Source: JANNPJ01 sp965200525 (GTDB lineage Bacteria; Actinomycetota; Actinomycetes; Actinomycetales; Kineosporiaceae). Taken from it: a stretch of 64,000 nucleotides of DNA. Position numbers and translations under genes: made by a program. A model generated the notes under the pieces. It was not told the DNA's origin, searched no databases, and worked only from the letters and a program-made list of their open reading frames with translations. Shown here one piece after another: positions 55,784 through 64,000 of this stretch. Position 1 is the stretch's first letter; each line of letters begins with the position of its first letter. The stretch is from positions 4,774,001 through 4,838,000 of the forward strand of contig OZ241368.1 in NCBI GenBank assembly GCA_965200525.1. The letters are read 5' to 3'.

Positions 55784-56909
55784 CGGCGGCCGTTCGGGGC
55801 TGGCTCAGGCCCAGCGGGTCGTCGTCAAGGTCGGCTCGTCGTCACTGACCACGACCGAGGGCGGGCTGGACGACGCCCGCCTGGACGCCCTGGTCGACGC
55901 GCTGGCCCGGCGCCGGCTGGACGGGCGGGAGGTGGTGCTGGTCTCCTCGGGGGCGATCGCGGCGGGGTTGGCCCCGCTCGCCCTGGCCCGTCGACCTAAG
56001 GACCTGGCCACCCAGCAGGCTGCCGCCAGTGTCGGCCAGGGACTGCTGATGGCCCGGTACACCGAGGCTTTCGCCCGCCGCGACCTGACCGTCGGGCAGG
56101 TGCTGCTGACCGCCGACGACGTGGTCCGGCGTGGTCACTACGCCAACGCCCGGCGCACCCTGTCGCGGTTGCTCGGGCTCGGCGTCGTCCCGATCGTGAA
56201 CGAGAACGACACCGTGGCCACCGACGAGATCCGCTTCGGCGACAACGACCGGCTGGCCGCGCTGGTCGCGCATCTGGTGAGAGCCGATGCCCTGGTGCTG
56301 CTTTCGGACGTCGACGCACTGCACGACGGCCCGCCGAGCCGGCCCGGCACCCGCCGGGTCGAGCTGATCCGCACCCCGGCCGACCTGGAGGGCATCACGA
56401 TCGGCTCGGTCGGCAGCGGGGTCGGCACCGGGGGCATGGTGACCAAGGTCGACGCGGCCCAGATCGCGGCCAAGGCCGGCATCCCGACCCTGCTCACCTC
56501 GGCCCCTCAGGCCGCGGCCGGGCTGGCCGGCGAGGACGTCGGCACCTGGTTCGCGGCCTGGGGCTCGAAGACGGCCAGTCGGTTGCTGTGGCTGGCCCAC
56601 GCTGCCCGCTCCAACGGCTCGCTGTGGTTGGACGCCGGCGCGGTGGCCGCGGTCGCCCAGCGCCGGATGTCGCTGCTGCCGGCCGGGGTGACCAAGGTCG
56701 AGGGCCGGTTCACCGCCGGCGACCCGGTCGACCTGCTCGACCCGGACGGCACCGCGGTGGCCCGCGGGCTGGTCAATTTCGACGCCGCCGAGCTGCCGGC
56801 CCTGCTCGGGCACTCGACCCGCGACCTGGCCCGCGACCTGGGCCCGGAGTACGCCCGGGAGCTGGTCCACCGCGACGACTTGGTGTTGCTCGACCGTAGC
56901 GGAGAGTGA
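55749..56909 (+). CDS. proB: Glutamate 5-kinase
   Basis: ProB phosphorylates glutamate in the first step of proline synthesis. The 386-residue protein has the amino-acid kinase core (RVVVKVGSSSLTT, VLVSSGAIAAGLAPL, PIVNENDTVATDEIRFGDNDRLAALVA, GTGGMVTKVDAAQIA) and a C-terminal PUA domain (SLWLDAGAVAAV, VEGRFTAGDPVDLLDPDG). The GTG at 55749 is chosen because GGTGAG lies nearby; an ATG at 55758 is the alternative. Either start lies inside the 3' end of obgE, so translation is probably coupled. ProA is one gene downstream. Confidence 0.96.
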   Translation: MSTMARPSTSTDGGRSGLAQAQRVVVKVGSSSLTTTEGGLDDARLDALVDALARRRLDGREVVLVSSGAIAAGLAPLALARRPKDLATQQAAASVGQGLLMARYTEAFARRDLTVGQVLLTADDVVRRGHYANARRTLSRLLGLGVVPIVNENDTVATDEIRFGDNDRLAALVAHLVRADALVLLSDVDALHDGPPSRPGTRRVELIRTPADLEGITIGSVGSGVGTGGMVTKVDAAQIAAKAGIPTLLTSAPQAAAGLAGEDVGTWFAAWGSKTASRLLWLAHAARSNGSLWLDAGAVAAVAQRRMSLLPAGVTKVEGRFTAGDPVDLLDPDGTAVARGLVNFDAAELPALLGHSTRDLARDLGPEYARELVHRDDLVLLDRSGE

Positions 56910-57050
56910 CAGAAGCACGGCAGGTGAGTTGCGCCGTCCGCTGTGGTGACGAGGGTTCGTTTCGCGGCTTCCGTCGAGATCATCCGACGAATTCCGTGGT
57001 TCATGGCCGAATCACAAGACGTAAGCGTCGTCTTCTGGTCAACTAGAGGG

Positions 57051-57497
57051 GTGCCAGCCGGAAAGAGCAACGACGTTTCGTACGCGCCCTGCGTGCGACG
57101 TGCGGCGTTGCAACGTCGAACGCTCGCCGAGCCGCCCCTCGACGTCGAGGACGGCCCGGCTCTGTGGTTTGTCAAGGTGACTGTCGGTGGCGACGAGCTC
57201 GACCCGGCCCGGGTTCAGCGGGCCCTGGAGCAGCTCAGCGTCGAGCGGGCGTTCCTGGTCAGCGCCCGGTACGACAGCGAGCGGGTCGACATCCGATACT
57301 GGGACGAATGCGACGGCGCCGACGAGGCGATCCGGCAGGCGCTCGCCCTGTGGGGCGACGAGGAGGTCTCGGCCCGCCTGTCCGGCTGGAAGGTGATCGG
57401 CCTCGAGGTGGTCGACCAGCAGACCGCCCGCCGGCAGTGGGACCGCGGCGATCATCCCCGGGTCTTCGTCCTGGGCGAGATCCTCCCGCTGGACTGA
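57051..57497 (+). CDS. Small conserved-looking hypothetical protein between proB and proA
   Basis: A 148-residue protein, starting at GTG 57051 (VPAGKSNDV). The body from about residue 38 reads as a compact alpha/beta domain: LWFVKVTVGGDELDPARVQRALEQL, FLVSARYDSERVDIRYWDECDGADEAIRQALALWG and WKVIGLEVVDQQTARRQW. No catalytic motif or membrane helix is present. TCAACT six bases before the GTG fits the leaderless pattern loosely, and no ribosome site stands at normal distance. The open frame extends 36 codons upstream, without coding character. No family was recognised. Confidence 0.8.
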   Translation: MPAGKSNDVSYAPCVRRAALQRRTLAEPPLDVEDGPALWFVKVTVGGDELDPARVQRALEQLSVERAFLVSARYDSERVDIRYWDECDGADEAIRQALALWGDEEVSARLSGWKVIGLEVVDQQTARRQWDRGDHPRVFVLGEILPLD

Positions 57498-57523
57498 TCG
57501 AACTCCGCTCGCGCCGCAGCCAT

Positions 57524-57536
57524 TAAGCTGACCTGA
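57524..57536 (+). promoter_or_regulatory. Leaderless promoter of proA (-10 TAAGCT)
   Basis: TAAGCT at 57524-57529 is followed by six bases and the ATG at 57536. It is identical in hexamer and spacing to the radical SAM promoter. Confidence 0.6.
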
Positions 57537-58882
57537 TGAGTACCACCGACCTGGTCGCCGACGTGAGCTCCGAGCCTGCTGCTGCCTCGGGTCCGGGCGT
57601 CGATCCAGTTGTCGACCCAGTTCGCGAAGCGGTCCAGTCCGTGGCCCGTCGGGCCCAGATCGCGGCCCGTCAGCTGGCCACCGCCACCCGCGCCCAGAAG
57701 GACGCCGCGCTGCTGGCCGTGGCCGCCGCGCTCACCGCCAACACCGACCGGATCGTCGCCGCCAACGCCGACGACCTGCAGCGCGGTGCGATCGACGGCC
57801 TGGCCGCCAACCTGCTCGACCGCCTGCGCCTGGACGCCGCCCGGGTCGCCGCCATCGCCGAGGCCGTGCGCGACATCGCCGGCCTGCCCGACCCGGTGGG
57901 CGAGGTGGTCCGCGGCTCGACCCTGGCCAACGGGCTGCGGCTGCGGCAGGTCCGGGTGCCGATGGGCGTCGTCGCGATGGTCTACGAGGCCCGCCCCAAC
58001 GTCACCGTGGACGCCGCCGCTCTGGCCCTGAAGAGCGGCAACGCGGCCGTCCTGCGGGGTGGTTCGGCGGCCGAGTCGACCAACACCGTGCTGGTCGAGG
58101 TGATCCGGGCCGCGCTGGTCGAGTCCGGCCTGCCCGCCGACGCCGTCACCTCGGTCGACGCCTGGGGCCGGGCCGGCGTCGTCCACCTGATGAAGGCCCG
58201 CGGCCTGGTCGACCTGCTGGTGCCGCGAGGCGGAGCCGGCCTGATCCGCACCGTGGTCGAGAACTCGACCGTGCCGGTGATCGAGACCGGCACCGGCAAC
58301 TGCCACGTCTTCGTCGACGCCTCGGCCGACCTGGCCCAGGCCCTGGCGATCACGATGAACTCCAAGACCCGCCGCACCAGCGTCTGCAACGCGGCCGAGA
58401 CCCTGCTGGTGCACCGCGACGTCGCCGAGGCGTTCCTGCCCCTGGTGCTGCCCGCGCTCGGCGAGGCCGGGGTGCGCCTGCACGCCGACGAGCGGGCGCT
58501 GGCCGCGGCCCGCGCCGCCGGGGTCGAGGCGGAGCCGGCCACCACCGAGGACTGGGTCACCGAGTACCTGGCCTCCGAGCTGGCCGTGGCCGTCGTCGAC
58601 TCACTCGACGCCGCGATCGAGCACATCCGCGAGTACTCCAGCGGGCACACCGAGGCGATCTGCACCAGCGACCTGCGCTCGGCCGAGCGGTTCACCGCCG
58701 AGATCGACTCGGCCGTGGTCGCGGTCAACGCCTCGACCGCGTTCACCGACGGCGCCGAGTTCGGCCTCGGGGCCGAGGTCGGCATCTCCACCCAGAAGCT
58801 GCACGCCCGCGGGCCGATGGGCCTGTCCGAGCTGACCTCGACCAAGTGGATCGTCACCGGAGACGGTCAGATCCGCGCCTGA
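57536..58882 (+). CDS. proA: Gamma-glutamyl phosphate reductase
   Basis: ProA reduces gamma-glutamyl phosphate to glutamate semialdehyde with NADPH, the second step of proline synthesis. The 448-residue protein belongs to the aldehyde dehydrogenase superfamily: VPMGVVAMVYEARPNVTVDAAALALKSGNAAVLRGG, the catalytic Cys284 in KTRRTSVCNAAETLL, and the C-terminal GLGAEVGISTQKLHARGPMGL, strongly conserved in ProA. The first 35 residues are a variable extension. It has its own leaderless promoter, so it can be expressed apart from proB. The nadD gene that often follows in actinobacteria is absent here. Confidence 0.97.
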   Translation: MSTTDLVADVSSEPAAASGPGVDPVVDPVREAVQSVARRAQIAARQLATATRAQKDAALLAVAAALTANTDRIVAANADDLQRGAIDGLAANLLDRLRLDAARVAAIAEAVRDIAGLPDPVGEVVRGSTLANGLRLRQVRVPMGVVAMVYEARPNVTVDAAALALKSGNAAVLRGGSAAESTNTVLVEVIRAALVESGLPADAVTSVDAWGRAGVVHLMKARGLVDLLVPRGGAGLIRTVVENSTVPVIETGTGNCHVFVDASADLAQALAITMNSKTRRTSVCNAAETLLVHRDVAEAFLPLVLPALGEAGVRLHADERALAAARAAGVEAEPATTEDWVTEYLASELAVAVVDSLDAAIEHIREYSSGHTEAICTSDLRSAERFTAEIDSAVVAVNASTAFTDGAEFGLGAEVGISTQKLHARGPMGLSELTSTKWIVTGDGQIRA

Positions 58883-58952
58883 GCAGAACTTTCGTCCACC
58901 AACCCCAGGCCCAGTCACCTCGGCCGAACCAAGCTACGGGAGCAGTTTTCGC

Positions 58953-59648
58953 ATGGAGGCGACCGAGGTCCGAAAGCTGACCGAGCTCGAGGACCGGCAC
59001 TGGTGGTACCGCGAGCGGCGGCGCCTGCTGGCCCGCTCGGTGGCCGACCTGACCCCCGGCACGGCGGTCGACGTCGGTGCGGCCGGTGGTGGCAACACCC
59101 GGGTGCTGCAGGGTCTGGGCTGGAAGATCGCGGCGATCGAGTACGGCTCGCCCGGGGCCGAGGTCTGCGCCGAGCGGTCGATCCCGGTGCTTCGTGGCGA
59201 CGCGACCCGGTTGCCGCTGGCTGCGGCCAGCCTCGACCTGGTGGTGGCGTTCGACGTCCTGGAGCATCTGGAGGACGACAAGGCCGCCGCGGCCGGCGTC
59301 TTCGAGGCGCTCAAGCCCGGGGGAGTGTTCCTGGTTGCTGTCCCGGCCGATCCGCGGCTGTGGTCGGCCCACGACGACGCCGTCGGGCACGTGCGGCGCT
59401 ACACCCGCCAGACCCTGGGCGACCTGCTCAGCGGGGCCGGCTTCCGGCTGGAGCCGATGCGCAGCTGGAACGTGCTGATGCGCCCGCTGGTGGCCCTGCG
59501 CCGGCGTAGTAGCACCGGATCGGACCTGGACGACCTGCCCGGCTTCGTCAACACCGCCCTGCACACCGTGGTGGCGGCCGAGCGGTACCTGCCGGTGCAG
59601 AAGCTGCCCGGCGTCTCCCTATTGGTCCGGGCCCACCGCCCGAAATGA
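58953..59648 (+). CDS. Class I SAM-dependent methyltransferase
   Basis: A 231-residue methyltransferase. The N-terminus HWWYRERRRLL is shared with a group of sugar- or lipid-modifying methyltransferases. Motif I is AVDVGAAGGGNTRVL, motif II lies around IAAIEYGSPGAEVC, and DLVVAFDVLEHLEDD is the usual post-motif strand with DVLEH; LKPGGVFLVAVPADPRLWSAHDDAVGHVRRY follows. These are typical of the Methyltransf_11/23 type. The purine run GGGAG lies somewhat far (about 12 bases) before the ATG. The acceptor is unknown. Confidence 0.9.
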   Translation: MEATEVRKLTELEDRHWWYRERRRLLARSVADLTPGTAVDVGAAGGGNTRVLQGLGWKIAAIEYGSPGAEVCAERSIPVLRGDATRLPLAAASLDLVVAFDVLEHLEDDKAAAAGVFEALKPGGVFLVAVPADPRLWSAHDDAVGHVRRYTRQTLGDLLSGAGFRLEPMRSWNVLMRPLVALRRRSSTGSDLDDLPGFVNTALHTVVAAERYLPVQKLPGVSLLVRAHRPK

Positions 59649-59649
59649 C

Positions 59650-59666
59650 GCCCGGATATCCCGGGC
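59650..59666 (+). terminator. Short hairpin after the methyltransferase gene
   Basis: GCCCGG (59650-59655) pairs with CCGGGC (59661-59666) around ATATC, directly after the stop codon. There is no T-run. Confidence 0.4.
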
Positions 59667-60216
59667 GGCGAGCCCGGGCGGCGGCTCGGCCGCTGGAGCG
59701 ACGGACAAGTTGTGCCCTACGCGCATCCGACGCCCAGCCGTGGTGAGGCGGGCAGAGAGGGCGGATCGAGGAGCTGCCGATCCGTGGCGGCGACGCCTCG
59801 TGCTCGGCTCGGCCGGCAGTGGGCCGATCACCTCAGCCCGGGTGGACGCCACCTGGACGCTGGACGGCCGCATCTCATACGGCGGGGGCCAGCAGACCGG
59901 GCTCCAGTATGGGATCCTTCTCCAGCTATGAGTCGTCGTCCGTGCAATTGTGCGCCTCTTAGCAGCCCCCATCGTCGGGGCCTACCTGTCGGGAGCGCTT
60001 GCCCCTCGACTCGCGTCTGCTCACGACCTAAGCCTGAGTAGCCTCAAACGGATGCCGTGATCCACTAATGCCACCAAGATCCACATGTGGCTCTCGCGCT
60101 GGGATCAGACCTCGGATCCACTGACAACGCTTATCTGAGCTCGGAAGATATGTCTTGTAAAGGCGAACTGACAATCCGCTGTGCAATTTGTGCATAAAGC
60201 GTATTATCCTCTTCAG
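59667..60216 (+). other. Gene-free stretch at the start of the lower-GC tail
   Basis: About 550 bases without a supported gene. Between about 59710 and 59931 a frame ending SARVDATWTLDGRISYGGG has some coding character but no convincing start, and may be a gene fragment. GC falls clearly after about 60040. Confidence 0.45.
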
Positions 60217-61362
60217 TTAATTTAGGCCTTGAGCTGATTTATTTCGTATGGTCCGAGCGCGGCGCGCCTCCCGGTTGAGTGGGCGGGGCTGCTGATTCGA
60301 ATCGGTGGCCTGATCGGTTACGGTCGTGCTTGGATTCTCCTTCAAGTAGGCCGCGCCGACGACGAGAAGTCCGCGAGCTTTCGCGCCGACTATAGCTTCG
60401 AGCAGCGCATTTTCATACACTTCGTCTGTTAAAGCGTACGACAAGAAACCGACACCTGCTATTATGCTGAAAACTACGGCAATCCCTGCATAAGGCCACC
60501 AGGGGAGGCCGATGATGATCCCATGAAATCCTGTATGAATATGAACAAAGGCCACCACGCTGCTCGACCCCGCCCAGTTCTCTGCGAGCGGTCCCGGAAC
60601 AGTGAGTACAGCAATTCCGTAGACCAAAATAAAAGTTACTAAGGTTATTCCGGCAAGCAGGATCACCAGATCGCGGCGACATTTTTCCAGGAACACTTCA
60701 CCGCTACGTTTCTGAATTTCGGCGGTCGCTGGTTGAAATGTGTAATCCTGGAAAGATCGGCGGAGGTATGTGTCCACCTCGTCCTTATCTGGCCATTCCT
60801 CGCCTGTCAAACAGTGACCTGTAAGCGTCGCGCGGCCCGCTTCGATCGCACCACTGACGTCGCCGCAAATGCTTTCTCGTGCCTTCTCAAAAACTTTGTC
60901 CAAGGAAATCCCGGATATTCTTCTGAGCACCAATAGGAGAAGTGGTCCGTACGTGGGAAAGATCAACCACGCTAGGCGCCAGCGCGCCTCGGTGACATAC
61001 TGCCACGGATCTTGCGTCAGCAGCGGTGCGACCACCAGTGCGAGAGCGGCCGGCAAGAAAAGGGGCACACGGGAAGCAAGATACATGGCTTGATACAGAG
61101 CCACTACAACAAAGAATGTAATGAAGGGCAATGCGTGCGTGATTAGGATCTTTTCAGGGTGATTGTCTTGGGCAAATTTGATGCCCAGGGCTATCCAGGC
61201 CAAGACCATCGACCCGAGGATGACGGCTGGTGGAATATTGAACACTCTTCGAAGAATAGGCAGACCGATAACGGGGAAACCTACGGCGGCGGCAAGTGCC
61301 ACTCCGATGTTCAATCGAAGCCCGACGGTAAGAGATAGCAGCAAGCCAAGGTACGTACTCAT
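60217..61362 (-). CDS. Multipass membrane protein of unknown function
   Basis: A protein of 381 residues from the chosen ATG at 61362 (MSTYLGLLLSL). Hydrophobic segments group into an N-terminal block of about six helices (residues 1-150), a soluble region of about 90 residues with charged helices (KVFEKARESICGD, EEWPDKDEVDTYLRRSF), then three further helices (about 240-340) and a charged tail. The open frame continues upstream to 61572, but that part lacks coding character. GC is much lower than in the housekeeping block, with TTA, AAA and ATA-type codons more frequent, indicating acquisition. No ribosome site is clear, so the start is tentative. No family was recognised. Confidence 0.7.
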   Translation of the reverse strand: MSTYLGLLLSLTVGLRLNIGVALAAAVGFPVIGLPILRRVFNIPPAVILGSMVLAWIALGIKFAQDNHPEKILITHALPFITFFVVVALYQAMYLASRVPLFLPAALALVVAPLLTQDPWQYVTEARWRLAWLIFPTYGPLLLLVLRRISGISLDKVFEKARESICGDVSGAIEAGRATLTGHCLTGEEWPDKDEVDTYLRRSFQDYTFQPATAEIQKRSGEVFLEKCRRDLVILLAGITLVTFILVYGIAVLTVPGPLAENWAGSSSVVAFVHIHTGFHGIIIGLPWWPYAGIAVVFSIIAGVGFLSYALTDEVYENALLEAIVGAKARGLLVVGAAYLKENPSTTVTDQATDSNQQPRPLNREARRARTIRNKSAQGLN

Positions 61363-61460
61363 GGAAATTGTGAACGAATATCGGCGACCGGAATTTGCTG
61401 AGTCTCCCGGCTGTCCTTCGCAGATCACTCCAAATCCTCGACTGCGTAGAGCGCGAACCG

Positions 61461-61658
61461 TCAAGTTTGGTAGAGCGATCCGAGCCCGCGAGCGTTGGTA
61501 TCTGAGGGTAGGATCATATTGTACGAGGTGCCGTCCAATAGGAGTTCCCAAATCAGGTCTTCCTGTATCCATATGCCCGCCTCAGATGTCAGTGTCTCTT
61601 CCATTTTTCCATTTTGAATCATGCGCACGAGGGTCGATCGGTATTCGACCTCCTCCAT
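61461..61658 (-). CDS. Possible small protein upstream of the membrane protein
   Basis: A 65-residue frame from ATG 61658 (MEEVEYRSTLVRM) on the same strand as, and about 100 bases before, the membrane-protein gene. The composition is that of a folded acidic protein (TLTSEAGIWIQEDLIWELL), unlike the arginine-rich chance frames of the window. No clear ribosome site or family was seen. It might be a fragment of a larger decayed gene. Confidence 0.35.
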   Translation of the reverse strand: MEEVEYRSTLVRMIQNGKMEETLTSEAGIWIQEDLIWELLLDGTSYNMILPSDTNARGLGSLYQT

Positions 61659-61932
61659 TCGGAGGAGATTGGCGTTTGCCGTCCGGCGCACCCCTGCCTT
61701 CTTACTCAGCACCTGCTCCCGTGCGCAGATCCGCACGTGCCGCTGCTCGCGCGGCCTCGCCAATGACCGGTCGCCGTTGGGCATCGGGCGTACCGATGGG
61801 CAGCGCGGAGGAGAAGCGGAGTCCTGCCATTGCCGTCTGACCGCGGATCATGCATCTCCCGACGGTCCGGCGTGGCCCGATCCGGTCCAGTACAGTCGAC
61901 CTGCGGGAGGCTGCCGGGCGGGAGGGACCAAC

Positions 61933-62490
61933 ATGACGGGTCGCTACGTCGCGCTTCTGCGGGGCATCAACGTTGGTGGCAAGAACAAGGTAAGCATGGC
62001 GAGCCTGCGATCCTGTCTGGAAGAACTCGGCGCTGAGAGGGTCCAGACGTACATCGCTAGTGGCAACGTGATGTTCGATTCGACCCAGAGCCCACGTGAG
62101 ATGGCCGCGCAGATTCAGCGCGCGCTGCACAGCCGCTTTGCGCTGGACACCAAAATTATCGAGGTGCTGGTACTTTCGCATGAACAGTTGCGGCGCGTTG
62201 TGGACGACGCACCGCAAGGCTTCGGCCGTGAGCCTGACCGCTATCACTCTGATGCGATCTTTCTGATGGGTATCACCATGGACGAGGCCCTGACTGCTTT
62301 CAACCCGCGCGAGGGGATCGACCGTGTCTGGCCAGGTGAGGTCGTCGTCTACTCACAGCGCCTCTCCGCCGAGCGTGCGAAGAGCCGGCTGTCCTCGATC
62401 GTCAACAGTCCGTACTACGGGAGAATGACTGTCCGCAGTTGGGTGACAACCCTGAAGCTTTTGGCGCTGATGGATGCTATCGAGCGATGA
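61933..62490 (+). CDS. DUF1697 family protein
   Basis: A 185-residue protein of the DUF1697 family, recognised from its start RYVALLRGINVGGKNKVSMASLRSCLEELG, then VQTYIASGNVMFDS, the middle FLMGITMDEALTAF and the end SPYYGRMTVRSWVTTLKLLALM. The biochemical function is unknown. The ATG follows GGAGGG by six bases; the open frame reaches much further upstream, but only as noise. Its 3' end overlaps the tail of a MepB-like remnant on the other strand. Confidence 0.9.
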   Translation: MTGRYVALLRGINVGGKNKVSMASLRSCLEELGAERVQTYIASGNVMFDSTQSPREMAAQIQRALHSRFALDTKIIEVLVLSHEQLRRVVDDAPQGFGREPDRYHSDAIFLMGITMDEALTAFNPREGIDRVWPGEVVVYSQRLSAERAKSRLSSIVNSPYYGRMTVRSWVTTLKLLALMDAIER

Positions 62491-62700
62491 TGGCGTTCGG
62501 CCCGAAGTGCGGCCCTCCCCGGACTGTCACGACGCGGAAGTCAATGCCGTCAGCAGCAATGAGGGACTGAGCCGGACCGCGGCCTTCGCGTTTCCACACG
62601 GTGACGACCAGGCCGTTCTTTGCGGGCGTTAGCCAGGCAACCCGAGCCCAGAAGCCGCGCCCCGCCTCTTTCGGGTTCTGGCCTAACCGCCCCCCTCCGC
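62477..62700 (-). pseudogene. MepB-like gene remnant
   Basis: Reading the minus strand gives WLTPAKNGLVVTVWKREGRG followed by ADGIDFRVVTVRGGPHFG, then a TAG at 62477-62479. This resembles the C-terminal part of MepB family proteins (the TPTKxGQFVxxWKR and DxDFxxV patterns). The N-terminal half is missing or unrecognisable and no start codon is in frame nearby, so it looks like a decayed 3' fragment. Confidence 0.45.
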
Positions 62701-62764
62701 CCGGCTCACCATGCGGAAGCCGGCGCAGCTCGTGCGGCCCTCGACTCGTAGGGGAACGGTCAGC

Positions 62765-64000
62765 TCACTGCCTGATGAGCGGTAGCGAGAGGACGCCGCG
62801 GGTGTGTCCGACGACCAGGTCGCGGCCCGCGATTGCCAGGGAGGTGATCGCCACCTTCAGGGCGAGGTGCTGCACGGCACCGGTCTCCGGTTCCCAGATC
62901 CGCACGTCACCTTGTTGCCGGGCGCCGGTGGCCAGGAGGGTGCGCCCGTCGGGCAGCGTGGCGCCGCTCAGCGCTGGAAGACCACCGGTGGCCGCCGAGG
63001 AGGGCAGACCCGCACCGACCGGCGTACCGGTCGCCAGATCCCACAGCAGGACCGCACCCTGGTTGTCTGCGGTCGCCAGCAGCGTTCGGTCTCGGGTGGG
63101 CAGAGCCGCCACCGTCACCCGACGATAGGGGTCCTCGGGTGTCGGGCCGCTCAGCTTCACCGCCGCGCCCGGATCCCACGGGTCCTCGACGGCCGGATCC
63201 CAGACGTGAACCCGGCCCTGGCGGTCCGAGGCCGCGATCAGCGTATGGCCGGTCGAGATCGGAACGGCGACGATCGACTCGATGGCATAGCCGTTGGGGT
63301 TGAGGCGTCGAACCAGCTCTCCGGTGATCGGGTCCCACATCCGCACCGCGCCCCGGAGGGTGGCGGTGACCAGCAGGGTCCGACCGTCGGGCAGGGTCGC
63401 GGTGCACATTGCGCTCACGCCCGGCCAACTGCCCCCCGGTTCGCGAATCGGCCGACCGGTGGCCAGGTCCCACACGGCGATCGTCCCCCCGTCGCCCCCG
63501 CCGGCCAGAAGTGTCCGGCCGTCGGACCACGGGATCGCCGTCAGTGCGCACACCTGGTCGGGATGCCCGGACAGCGGTTCATGGACGAGTTGGCCACCGG
63601 CGGTGTCCCACAGGCACACCCGCTTGCCGACGGCGCCGGCCAGGAGCGTCGACCGGCCGGGGCGCGGTATCGCCGTCAACGTCTCAACACCGCCGAATGA
63701 CCCGGGCGCCGTATCGGAGATCACCGAGACACGACCCCAGAGTGTGCCGTCGCTCGCGCTCAGAGCGCCCTCGTCCTGGCGGAACCTGTTCGCCGCGGCG
63801 GTTGTTCGACCGGTTGGCGCCGACTCGAATCTGGCGGTCGACCCATCGGTCGTCCAGGCCGGAAGGTGCGGATCCTGGGGCTGCGCGCCCTCCGGGTCGT
63901 CCGTCAGGCTATCGGCGATCATCCAGGTCTGCTCGCAGTTCCAGCAGCGGAAGTGGCCGGCCAGCAGCATCAGTTTGCGGGCCCATTCCCGTCCTGCCGG
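62765..64000 (-). CDS. WD40-repeat protein, N-terminus beyond the window
   Basis: The frame is open to the window edge, so the start lies beyond 64000; an internal ATG at 63970 would give 401 residues. Residues after about 90 of that count form a beta-propeller of at least six WD40-type repeats, each with a TLLA(G/T)xxDGxVxxWDLATG pattern (TLLAGGGDGGTIAVWDLATG, TLLVTATLRGAVRMWDPITG, TLIAASDRQGRVHVWDPAV, TLLATADNQGAVLLWDLATG). Near the N-terminal edge lies CWNCEQTW, a zinc-ribbon-like CxxC. Actinobacterial proteins of this sort often carry an upstream NTPase, caspase-like or kinase domain; what lies outside cannot be told. Confidence 0.85.
   Translation of the reverse strand, partial: PAGREWARKLMLLAGHFRCWNCEQTWMIADSLTDDPEGAQPQDPHLPAWTTDGSTARFESAPTGRTTAAANRFRQDEGALSASDGTLWGRVSVISDTAPGSFGGVETLTAIPRPGRSTLLAGAVGKRVCLWDTAGGQLVHEPLSGHPDQVCALTAIPWSDGRTLLAGGGDGGTIAVWDLATGRPIREPGGSWPGVSAMCTATLPDGRTLLVTATLRGAVRMWDPITGELVRRLNPNGYAIESIVAVPISTGHTLIAASDRQGRVHVWDPAVEDPWDPGAAVKLSGPTPEDPYRRVTVAALPTRDRTLLATADNQGAVLLWDLATGTPVGAGLPSSAATGGLPALSGATLPDGRTLLATGARQQGDVRIWEPETGAVQHLALKVAITSLAIAGRDLVVGHTRGVLSLPLIRQ

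Noticed and set aside
1..64000. CRISPR arrays, rRNA genes and insertion-sequence ends
   Set aside because: No spaced direct-repeat array, rRNA sequence or intact transposase with terminal inverted repeats was seen.

Overview
The window is high-GC (strong G/C bias at third codon positions) and carries the clpX - valS - folC - DUF4233 - ndk - radical SAM - DUF2344 - RNase E/G - rplU - rpmA - obgE - proB - proA order typical of Actinomycetota. An actinobacterial-type ileS T-box, many GTG starts and several leaderless promoters (TANNNT, six bases, ATG) agree with this. Genus cannot be fixed from the sequence; a mycelial or soil actinomycete is likely. The mreBCD/rodA genes that many actinomycetes carry between ndk and the radical SAM gene are absent here.

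Layout. 1-16.4 kb: clpX, valS, a secreted M6 metalloprotease, a one-pass membrane protein, argS, a glycosyltransferase, ileS with its T-box, a GNAT acetyltransferase, and folC, which follows a 17-residue leaderless leader ORF. 16.4-22.3 kb: an accessory island between folC and its usual neighbour DUF4233. It holds an orphan membrane protein, a frameshifted tyrosine recombinase, a second broken gene, and a two-gene minus-strand unit encoding a DUF262-HNH-RAMA protein (predicted modification-dependent restriction) and a small partner. 22.5-35.4 kb: a sugar locus with two secreted multidomain enzymes (a PQQ-type sugar dehydrogenase and a ThuA + DUF1080 protein, both ending in CBM6-like and ricin-type modules), a ROK regulator, a ribose-type ABC transporter, a Gfo/Idh/MocA dehydrogenase and a TIM-barrel isomerase. 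An 85-bp imperfect repeat in front of the first enzyme gene and in front of the ROK gene is the probable ROK operator/promoter. 35.4-40.0 kb: DUF4233, a thioesterase, a NAD(P)-binding protein and a T4-like RNA ligase plus polynucleotide kinase-phosphatase pair, then ndk.

41-59.7 kb: a conserved block with the radical SAM protein, a membrane protein, a DUF4397 protein with a class F sortase, DUF2344, RNase E/G, a thioredoxin/NHL protein, a DUF6247-like protein, rplU-rpmA, obgE-proB, a small hypothetical, proA and a methyltransferase. 59.7-64 kb: a less conserved, lower-GC tail with a multipass membrane protein, a DUF1697 protein, a decayed MepB-like remnant and a WD40-type protein cut by the window end.

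The most interesting items are the RAMA-containing restriction candidate beside a dead integrase, the RNA-repair pair, the 3-keto-sugar locus with its duplicated control element, and the recurrent leaderless promoter signature. Functions are inferred from motifs read by eye; no database search was run.
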